Source: Cyanobacteria bacterium SBLK (GTDB taxonomy: Bacteria > Cyanobacteriota > Cyanobacteriia > Cyanobacteriales > Spirulinaceae). From it: DNA of 64,000 nucleotides. The notes under the pieces are model-generated. The model was not told the DNA's origin, searched no databases, and worked only from the letters and a program-made list of their open reading frames with translations. Each line of letters opens with the position of its first letter. The stretch's first letter is position 1. The stretch is from positions 102,515-166,514 of the forward strand of contig JAGHZQ010000099.1 of the NCBI GenBank assembly GCA_017746715.1, written 5' to 3'. The position numbers and the translations under genes are program-made. Positions 35,519-44,200 of the stretch are shown here, one piece after another.

Positions 35519-38500
35519 TCAGACAACTGGAAAGGAGATCTCGAATTCTGTCCCTTTTCCCACTTCCGATCTACAGATGATTGCACCCCCATGTTTTTCC
35601 TCGATAATAGACTTCGCGATCGCCATGCCTAAACCCGTTCCTTTGCTTACTTCTTTGGTCGTAAATCCTTGCTCGAATATTTTGGCCTTGACCTCCTCGC
35701 TCATTCCTTTTCCATTATCGGCAATTTTCACGACAATAGTCTTTCGATCTTTGCTCAATTCTGTAGTAATAATAATGCGATTTGAGGCTTTTTCTATTTC
35801 TGCAAAGGTTTTGCTTTCATTACTTTCATCGATCGCATCGATCGCATTGGCCAATAAGTTCATAAACACTTGATTGAGTTGTCCGGGATAACATTTGACT
35901 TCGGGAATATCGCTATAATGGTTGACAATTTTAATGGCAGGGCGTTGTTTGTTGGCTTTGAGGCGATATTTTAAAATTAATAAGGTACTATCAAGACCTT
36001 CGTGCAAATTAAATTCGGTTTTTTGGTCGGCATCCGTGCGAGAAAAGGTTCGCAGAGAGGTGCTGATGTTGGCAATGCGATCGCATCCTTCTTGCATGGA
36101 TGCGATTATTTTGGGGAAATCTTCCAGCAGAAAATCCAAGTCGAGTTCTTCAATATTTTCTGCAAGTTGAGGGCTGGGTTGGGGGAGTTCTTCTCGATAG
36201 CCTTCAATCAGGGTATATAAATCGTTCAAATAGTCTTGAATCACAGCGATATTGCCACTGATGAAACCGAGGGGATTGTTGATTTCGCGAGCGACTCCGG
36301 CGACAAGATTTCCTAAAGTTGCCATTTTTTCATTCTGCACTAATTGCAACTGTGCGTTTTGTAAATCTTTGAGCGCCTGCTGTGCTTGTTGGTAAAGCCG
36401 TGCATTATTCAAGGAAATCGTTGCTTGCACGCAGAGGATATCTAATAATTTTACGCGGTCGCTAGTAAAGGCATCCGCACTTAAATAATTCTCTAAATAA
36501 AGGACGCCTATTAAGTTCCCTCCCTCGAGTAATGGCAAACAGAGCAAACTTTGAGGGGAAAAATGCAGAAAATAGCGATCGGCAGCAAATTGCGCTTGGG
36601 CGGTTTTGGCATCGAAAAGGGCAGTTTCGGCCGTACGTCGGACCGTGTTAATCAATCCGACGGGTAAATCGGGATAATCTTCTAAGGGAATGGAGCGGGA
36701 CGGGGAATCGAGTTGCAATGGCTTATCTGGATGGGTGCGGGTGGCGATCGCTTCTACCGTCAATCCCGTTTCGCCAGTTAATAATAATGCTCCTTTGGTC
36801 GCTCCGGCATTTTCGAGAATAATCTTCATGAGGGTAGAGATCGGGTGTTCCAATTCGATTTCTTGCGAGGGAATTTGGGAGGTTTTTAAGAGGGAAGAAA
36901 AATCGAGAGCAGAGGAAATGTGAGAAATTTTTGCCATTTGAGTATGAGCGCGACTGGTAGTTTTTGAAGATGGGGTGATGCGTTCGCATTGTAAAATCGG
37001 CTTTAATAGTTGAGGATAGCGTTCTTCGAGGTCGTTTGTTTTCGCTTCTGCACCCCATTGAGCGTAGCAATAATAAGATTCTCGCATATGAAGGGCAGCA
37101 AATTTTTCTTTGCCCTTGGACTGAGCCGAGCCGAAGTCCCAGTCGAGGTAGAATTTAGCAGCGAGTTCATTAGCGAGTGCTTCTTCTTGGATATAGTCAT
37201 TTTCTTTGGCTCCGGCAATGGCGCGATCGTAGAGATTTATGGCTTCTATTTTTCGATCGAGAAGACGACAGCATTCGGCTTGCACGAGGTCGTATTTATG
37301 TTGATAGGTAAATGGTGCATTCTCGATCCAGAATTCAAGTTGTTTTTGCTGAGAATTGACGCGATCGATAATTATTTCTCGTTCCCGAGTATTGGCACTT
37401 AAATATGTTGCTAATAATGCTAGAGAGTGATAAAATAAGTAAGTAGGATAATAGATAAAGCCTCTCGATCCTGCTTTAACTTTTTCTGCCTCCACTCCAT
37501 TTTTAACCGCAGTTTCATAATCAGAAAATAGATAGTTGAGATAGAGCTTTATAAAGAAAATTGGAAAGAGAGAAATATTATCATTATCTTGTTGAAGTTT
37601 GGCAATCCTCTCTCGCTCATCAAAAAACTCTCCATTCAGAGAAATAGATGTTTGCAACCGATCTAAAGAATTGGTCAGTAAATTCGAGACGAGTTGCAAC
37701 CAAGGACTGGTAAAATGAAATGAAAATTCTTGCTGTTTTTGCTGAATTAAGTCTAAGTATTTTTTTTGTTTTTCCAAAGATAATCTCAGATTCTGTCCGA
37801 GAAAAAATTGCACGATACAATAGTCTTGCGCTGAATAACAAGCATATTCAATATCGCCTGTTTCTAGACCGCTTTGTACTGCTTCCACCAATGCAGTCAT
37901 ATTTTTCAGAGGTTCTTTATAGTGACGAACAAAAACATTAAATTGTTGATAAACTTTACATTTAATAATCTTTGTATCAAATTTATCGAGTAACTGCATG
38001 GCTAATTTTCCAAACCGATACCCCCGGTCGATTTCTTCTAAAAAACTGCATAGCATCCACGCATAAAATCCATAAGCATAAGGAGATAAATAAGAATTTC
38101 CAAAGCGAATACAAATACCAACCATTGTAAAAGCGATCGAGATTAACAAATCGGGAGCGGCAATCACTGCCGCTGATACTGTAGCTATTAAAATCCGCAA
38201 AGCTATAATTTGGGAAGGCTCTATCATTTCCGGCAAATTGACTAGAGCTTCAATGTCTGATATATTAGGGGCAGTGCGATTGAGTTGAATATTGAGTAAT
38301 TCTAACGAATTAAGTCCCAAATCGACAGCTTCTTTTCTTTCATTTTTGGTAATATAGTATTGAATTTGTAATTCATTAATTTTCAATCGGTCTAAAGTCG
38401 ATCGAACGCATTCTAAGGCAATATCTGCTAATGCTTTAGAACGTTCAAAATTGGTATTGATATATTCTGACTCAATCAATTCTAAGTAAAGAGAGAATAT

Positions 38501-41068
38501 CAAATCATATTTGTATTCCCAGTTATTATCCAAAAGTTCGATACCCAATTCTAAATAATTAACTGAAGCCAAGTATGCAGTTGATATTTTGGCTCTCCGC
38601 CCAGCCAGAAGATTTAAACGAGCCAGTTCATCTTTTTCCTGACGATCTTCGATTAAAAAATGTCCGAGATTGAGTTGATTGATAACCTCAAAAATATTTT
38701 CTTCGATTGCGCGATCCGAGAGTTCTTTTAACAATAAGCGTCCGAGTTTGAGATGAGTTTCGGGTTTTAGCGTTTCGTCAATCAGAGAATAAGCTGCTTG
38801 TTGGACGCGATCGTGTAAGAAGCGATAACTGACGGAGATTTCCTCCTCTTGACCATTCTCTCGTTTCCATTCTTGGAAAAATTTGTAGGCTTGACTCTGA
38901 GGTAAAATTAAACCTTCTCGCAGGGTACTCCACAGATTGGCGGCGACTTTCTCAGTGGGAATTTCGCAGATAATGGCTAAGGTTTCTAAATCGAATTGAT
39001 TGCCAATACAGGCTGCGAATTTTAAGATTTGTTGGGTCGCTTCGGGTAACCCGGACAAATATCGGGACATAAATTCAACGACATCATCAGTGAGGGCGGC
39101 ATCTCGGACTTTTGTCAAATCGCATTCCCAATATCCCAAATTTCGCTTAAATGCAATAAACCCATCTCGATACAGTCCTTTTAAAAATTGAGTGGTAAAA
39201 AAAGGATTGCCTTTTGTCTTTTGATAGACTAAATCCGTTAAAGGTGTTGCTAAGTCTACAGTACAACTGAGAGTTTCCGCAACCAATTGATTGATATGAG
39301 CGACGGATAAGGGGGTTAGAGTAATGGTTGAAATCGTCGTATTTTGTTCTCTTGATTCGCGTTCCGATCCCTCCTGCGATCCCCCTGTTGATAAAGGAGG
39401 GACGCTCTGCACGAGGGGAGTGCTAGGGTTGCACTGCTTCTCCAACTCTGCCAAAGATAGCATTAACGGATGAGTGGGGAAGACTTCATTATCTCGATAA
39501 GCTCCCAATAAGAGTAAATATTCCCTGCGAGCATCCCCCATTAGTACTTTCATGAGGTTGAGCGATGCTGAGTCCGCCCATTGCAAGTCATCGATAAAGA
39601 GAGTTAAAGGGTGTTCTTGGGTGGTAAAAACAGCAATAAATTTCTCAAAGAGAAGGTTAAAGCGATTTTGGATGGCACTGCCGGAAAGTTCGGGAACGGG
39701 AGGCTGGACTCCGATGATGCGTTGGAGTTCGGGAATGACATCAATAAGAACTTGCCCGTTTTCTCCCACGGCTTCTAAAATTTTCGCTTTCCAACGGGAA
39801 AGTTTGGCATCGGATTCTCCGAGTAACTGTCCCATTAAGTCTCGGAAGGCTTGTATAAAGCCACTGAAGGGAATATTGCGATTGAATTGGTCGAATTTTC
39901 CTTTGATAAAGTAGCCCCTCTGCCGCGCGATGGGTTTGTGTACTTCATTGATGATGGCAGTTTTACCAATACCGGAAAATCCGGCCACGAGGAGAAGTTC
40001 GGCGGAGGGAGGTGGGGGAGCAGGGGAAGCGAGGGAAGATGGAGGAGTTGGCAAACAACTTTCTTCCAATGCTCCCGACGCTCCCGATGCTCCCGATACT
40101 CGCTCGAAAGCAGCTAAGAGTGTTTTAACCTCTTCTTCTCGTCCGTAGAGTTTTTCGGGAATGAGAAAGCGATCGCAGATATCCCGCTCTCCCAAGACAA
40201 ACGGTTCGATTTTTTGGGTTTCTCGATATTGGATCCGGCATCGTTCTAAGTCATACTTGAGTCCGAGAGCGCTTTGATAGCGATTTTCAGCATTTTTTGC
40301 CATTAACTTTAAGACAATATTCGAGAGAAGTTCGGGACATAACTTTCCTTCCAAACCCACCCATCGACTAACCGGCTCGGGATTTTGGGCAATATGAGCG
40401 TAAATCAACTCTAAAGGGTCATCGCTGCTAAAAGGTACATTTCCCACCAGTAATTCGTAAAATGTTACCCCCAAGGAATAAAAATCGCTGCGATAATCAA
40501 TTCCCCGATTCATTCTTCCGGTTTGTTCTGGAGATAAGTAAGCTAAGGTTCCTTCTAAAACATTGGGGGTTTGCAGGCATTGAGTTTCCTTCGGCAATCG
40601 GGTAGAAATACTGAAGTCAATTAATTTGATTTGTTGAGTGTCCGGGCGAACCAGTATATTGGCCGGTTTGATATCTTTATGAATAATATGATTTTGATGC
40701 AGTTGGTGCAGAATATCTGCCAGTTGAATAGCAATATCGAGAAATTGCCCGAGAGAAAGAGGGTATTTGTACTTGTATTCTGCTAGAGATATGCTTCCTG
40801 CATCTTCCATTATCAGAGCATAGCGATTCTTGTAGCGTTCTAGGGCGTAGGGTTTAACAATGCCTTCGATCTCCAGATTTTTACCGATCGCATATTGATT
40901 TCTAAACTGCACTAATTCCTGAAAGGAAGGATATTCGTTACGCATCAATTTGATAATGACCGATTGCCCATTTTCCTCATAGCGCGCGCGATAGACAACA
41001 GTGCGATCGCTTTCGTAGATGAGTTCGCTTTCTCGATATTTGTCGATCTGAAAATCCAATCCATTCAT
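35519..41068 (-). CDS. Trifunctional Ser/Thr kinase - ATPase - GAF - histidine-kinase-like protein lacking the phosphoacceptor His (copy 2)
   Basis: The protein has 1849 residues with the layout of its neighbours. The kinase (~1-275) has IHKDIKPANILV and SPEQTGRMNRGIDYRSDF. Walker A GFSGIGKT lies near 369 and FIDDLQWAD follows. The helical middle is the most diverged part. GAF spans ~1425-1545 (SLLCLPLLEGG, LIGVLYLEN). The H-box reads GVAREINNP: Arg1594 (codon CGC) stands where copies 1 and 3 have His (CAT, CAC). The ATP-binding boxes are intact (NQVFMNLLANAIDAID, IADNGKGM, GTGLGMAIA). Autophosphorylation on His is therefore not expected; it may act as a phosphatase, as the ATP-binding half of a heterodimer, or mainly through its Ser/Thr kinase. 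Confidence 0.93.
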   Translation of the reverse strand: MNGLDFQIDKYRESELIYESDRTVVYRARYEENGQSVIIKLMRNEYPSFQELVQFRNQYAIGKNLEIEGIVKPYALERYKNRYALIMEDAGSISLAEYKYKYPLSLGQFLDIAIQLADILHQLHQNHIIHKDIKPANILVRPDTQQIKLIDFSISTRLPKETQCLQTPNVLEGTLAYLSPEQTGRMNRGIDYRSDFYSLGVTFYELLVGNVPFSSDDPLELIYAHIAQNPEPVSRWVGLEGKLCPELLSNIVLKLMAKNAENRYQSALGLKYDLERCRIQYRETQKIEPFVLGERDICDRFLIPEKLYGREEEVKTLLAAFERVSGASGASGALEESCLPTPPSSLASPAPPPPSAELLLVAGFSGIGKTAIINEVHKPIARQRGYFIKGKFDQFNRNIPFSGFIQAFRDLMGQLLGESDAKLSRWKAKILEAVGENGQVLIDVIPELQRIIGVQPPVPELSGSAIQNRFNLLFEKFIAVFTTQEHPLTLFIDDLQWADSASLNLMKVLMGDARREYLLLLGAYRDNEVFPTHPLMLSLAELEKQCNPSTPLVQSVPPLSTGGSQEGSERESREQNTTISTITLTPLSVAHINQLVAETLSCTVDLATPLTDLVYQKTKGNPFFTTQFLKGLYRDGFIAFKRNLGYWECDLTKVRDAALTDDVVEFMSRYLSGLPEATQQILKFAACIGNQFDLETLAIICEIPTEKVAANLWSTLREGLILPQSQAYKFFQEWKRENGQEEEISVSYRFLHDRVQQAAYSLIDETLKPETHLKLGRLLLKELSDRAIEENIFEVINQLNLGHFLIEDRQEKDELARLNLLAGRRAKISTAYLASVNYLELGIELLDNNWEYKYDLIFSLYLELIESEYINTNFERSKALADIALECVRSTLDRLKINELQIQYYITKNERKEAVDLGLNSLELLNIQLNRTAPNISDIEALVNLPEMIEPSQIIALRILIATVSAAVIAAPDLLISIAFTMVGICIRFGNSYLSPYAYGFYAWMLCSFLEEIDRGYRFGKLAMQLLDKFDTKIIKCKVYQQFNVFVRHYKEPLKNMTALVEAVQSGLETGDIEYACYSAQDYCIVQFFLGQNLRLSLEKQKKYLDLIQQKQQEFSFHFTSPWLQLVSNLLTNSLDRLQTSISLNGEFFDERERIAKLQQDNDNISLFPIFFIKLYLNYLFSDYETAVKNGVEAEKVKAGSRGFIYYPTYLFYHSLALLATYLSANTREREIIIDRVNSQQKQLEFWIENAPFTYQHKYDLVQAECCRLLDRKIEAINLYDRAIAGAKENDYIQEEALANELAAKFYLDWDFGSAQSKGKEKFAALHMRESYYCYAQWGAEAKTNDLEERYPQLLKPILQCERITPSSKTTSRAHTQMAKISHISSALDFSSLLKTSQIPSQEIELEHPISTLMKIILENAGATKGALLLTGETGLTVEAIATRTHPDKPLQLDSPSRSIPLEDYPDLPVGLINTVRRTAETALFDAKTAQAQFAADRYFLHFSPQSLLCLPLLEGGNLIGVLYLENYLSADAFTSDRVKLLDILCVQATISLNNARLYQQAQQALKDLQNAQLQLVQNEKMATLGNLVAGVAREINNPLGFISGNIAVIQDYLNDLYTLIEGYREELPQPSPQLAENIEELDLDFLLEDFPKIIASMQEGCDRIANISTSLRTFSRTDADQKTEFNLHEGLDSTLLILKYRLKANKQRPAIKIVNHYSDIPEVKCYPGQLNQVFMNLLANAIDAIDESNESKTFAEIEKASNRIIITTELSKDRKTIVVKIADNGKGMSEEVKAKIFEQGFTTKEVSKGTGLGMAIAKSIIEEKHGGAIICRSEVGKGTEFEISFPVV
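37110..37150. repeat. Dispersed-repeat insertion in kinase copy 2 (DFGSAQSK)
   Basis: The coding strand reads YLDWDFGSAQSKGKEKFAAL where copy 1 has YLKAGRDRFAAL. The inserted bases (GACTGAGCCGAGCCGAAGTC on the plus strand) belong to the GACTTCGGCTCGGCTCAGTC-type repeat scattered in cyanobacteria. A longer version is in copy 3 at 42838-42895. Confidence 0.65.
39331..39436. repeat. In-frame dispersed-repeat insertion in kinase copy 2 (ATPase domain)
   Basis: Copy 2 has ~30 extra residues including VPPLSTGGSQEGSERESREQ between LAELEKQ and TITLTPLSVAH. Copy 3 passes directly from LAGLENA to TITLAPLSVGH. The inserted DNA contains CCCTCCTTTATCAACAGGGGG and GGAGGGATCGG, the same G/C-run repeat type as at 3727-3793. 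It keeps the reading frame. Confidence 0.75.
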
Positions 41069-41240
41069 AGCAATTGCCGTTCGCGATCGGGATTTGCTAA
41101 ATATTATTCCATTTTAGAAGAGTATTGTAAAAAATTCGTGAAGGGTCTCGCCCAAAATATTCCTTCACTAAGAGCAAGATATAATATCGTACTACGGGAA
41201 AGATCGTGGAAAACACGTCAGAAAAATTACTGAGTGTTGG

Positions 41241-44200
41241 TTAATTTAAAGGGAGGCAAATCGTAAACTCCGTACCTTTTCCGAGTTCCGATTCGCAGGC
41301 GATCGCGCCGCCATGGGTTTCTTCTATGATTTGTTTGGTGATTGCCATGCCCAAACCCGTTCCTTTTCTGACTCCTTTAGTGGTAAATCCTTGCTCGAAT
41401 ATGCGTGTTTTTACTTTTTTCATCATCCCTATCCCATTATCAGTAATGATCACAAAAACATCCTTTTTGTCTTCGCTTATTTCTGTTGTAATAGCAATAC
41501 AATTCGGAGCTGTTTCTATTTCCTGAAAAGTTTTCCCTTCATTGCGTTCATCAAGAGCGTCGATCGCATTGGCGAATAAGTTCATAAACACTTGGTTGAG
41601 TTGCCCTGGATAGCATTTAACTTCAGGAATTTCTCCATAGTTTTTGACAATTTCAATCGCGGGTCTTTGCTCATTGGCTTTGAGGCGATATTTGAGGATT
41701 AATAGCGTACTATCGAGACCTTCGTGCAAATTAAATTCGGTTTTCCTATCCGCATCCGTGCGAGAGAAGGTTCGCAGAGATGCACTGATATTGCGAATGC
41801 GATCGCATCCTTTTTGCATGGATGCAATTAGATTCGGAAAGTCTTCGGCTATAAATTCGGGATCGAGGTCTTCGATCTCTTCGACGATGGATTCGGGGAT
41901 GGAGGCATTTTCTTGATAGAGAGAAAGGATGTCCAGCAAATCTTGCAAATATCCTTGTGCTGCATCCACATTTCCATCGATAAAACCTATGGGGTTGTTG
42001 ATTTCGTGAGCGACTCCAGCGACCAGATTTCCCAAGGTTGCCATTTTTTCATTTTGCACGAGTTGCAACTGCGTTTGTTGTAAATCGGTTAAGGCTTGTC
42101 TTGCTTGTTGGTAAAGTCGTGCATTGGTGAGGGAGATTGCTGCTTGAGCGCAAAGAGCATCTAACACGTCAATGCGATCGCGAGGAAAGGCATCAGAGGT
42201 TAAACGATTTTCTAAATAGAGAACGCCAATTAAGTTGCCTCGTTCGAGTAAAGGCAAACATAATAAACTTTGGGGAGAAAAACGCAATAAATAGCGATCG
42301 GCAGCAAATTGCGTTTGTGCGGCCTTCGCATCTAGAAGAGCGGTTTCTGTCGTGCGTCGAACGGTATTAATCAATCCTGCGGGTAAATCGGGATAATTAT
42401 CGAGGGGAATCGATTGATGAACCCAATCAAGTTTTAACTCATTTTCTGCCTCGGCGCGCGTGGCGATCGCTTCTACGGTCAACCCCGTTTCGTCGGTTAA
42501 TAATAATACACCTTTGGTGGCTCCGGCATTTTCGAGAATAATTTTCATGAGAGTGGAGAGCAGGCGATCCCATTCAATTTCTCCCGAGAGCGTCTGCGAC
42601 GCTTTTAAAAGAGAAGAAAAATCGAGAATTGAGGAAATATTAGCAACTGTTGAAGTTTGAGTATGAGAAGTGCTGGTAATTTTAGAAATGCCGGGATTGG
42701 AAGATTCGCGTTGTAAAATCGGTTTTAAGAGTTTGGAATAGCGTTGCTCGAGATCGTTTGTTTTTGCTTTTGCTCCCCATTGAGCATAGCAATAGTAGGC
42801 TTCCTGCATATATAACGCAGCCTCTTTTTCTCGTCCTTTGGATTGAGCGGAGTCGAAGTCGTTCGGCTGAGCGAAGTCGAAGTCCCAGTCAAGGTAAAAT
42901 TTAGCAAAGAGTTCGTTGGCGAGTGCTTCCTCTTGAATGTAGCCATTTTCTTTTGCCCCAGCGATCGCGCGATCGTATTGCTCCATTGCTTCAATTTTTT
43001 CGCCAAACACCCGATGTTTTTCTGCTTCAACCAAATGCCATTTGTGCAAATAATTGGTGGGAGCATGAATTGCCGCATTCTTCAATATTTTCTGATTGGC
43101 CGTGATTGTGTCGAGCCTCTCTTGACATTCGCTTTCCGGTTGCGAGGCGAATTCAACTAACAACATCAGAGATTGGTAAAAATAAAAAAGAATCACCAAT
43201 GGTGTCCCTGCAGCACCTCCCAAGTAGTTCTCTGCATGTTCAAGACTTTCAGATGCACCCTGCCAATCTTGAAATAGATAGCAAAGAAAGACCCGAGGAA
43301 CGTAAAAATAACCTTGTGTTGTCAAATCGTTGGCTTGCTTGCGAAGCGGCAGCATTTCTTCTTCATTATAGGCCTCACCGACGATCGCGCAAGGATTTAG
43401 AGAGCGACCCAACAAATTCTCAACCATCTGACGATACATATCAATCCAATTCTTAGAAGTTTCCTTGTTGATGCGCTCTAATGCTTTACTATTAACTGAC
43501 ATTTCTCGGGTCAACTCGGATAATTCTTTGCCGCTGAGATAGCTATAAGATGAGTAAAAAGCAAGGGCGTAGCCTGCATATTCAAGATCTCCAACTTCCA
43601 AACAAATTGTATAGGCTTCTTTAAGATTTTTGATGCTATTTCGCAAATGCTCTTTGTAATGCTGGATATGCGTCGTCATCACGTAAAAAGCGCGACCATA
43701 AGCAACGGCATTGCTCTGAGGTTCGAGTTGAAGTGCGAGTTTACCGAATTGATATCCTTGTTCGATCTCGCCAAAAGTATTGCATAAAACCAGACCTTGA
43801 ACGGAATATCCGTAAGCAGACATCGGCGAGTTGCCATACCGGAGGGATAAATTAACTTCTTCAAAAGTAATTAAGACCATCAACGCGGGCTTGTATTTAT
43901 AAGCAGTCGGAGTAACATAGAATAGAAGTCTCATAGCTGCCAGTATCTTCGGATCGCTCATATCGGGGAGTTTTGCTAGGGTAGTTGGATGGCGATCGCT
44001 CAAATTTGTTTGAACGTCATTTAACCAAAGCTCGATATCCGAGGAATCCGGTTCTTTCGGAAACTGACGAATGCCCAGCTTTTCCAAAACAATTGCGGCA
44101 GTATCGAGAGCTTCCTGAAATTGCGCGCGAGCTTCGAGTGCCTGAATTTTGACCTCATAAAGTTTAATGGTGTCAAGTAAGGTGCGTGCATTGTTCAATC

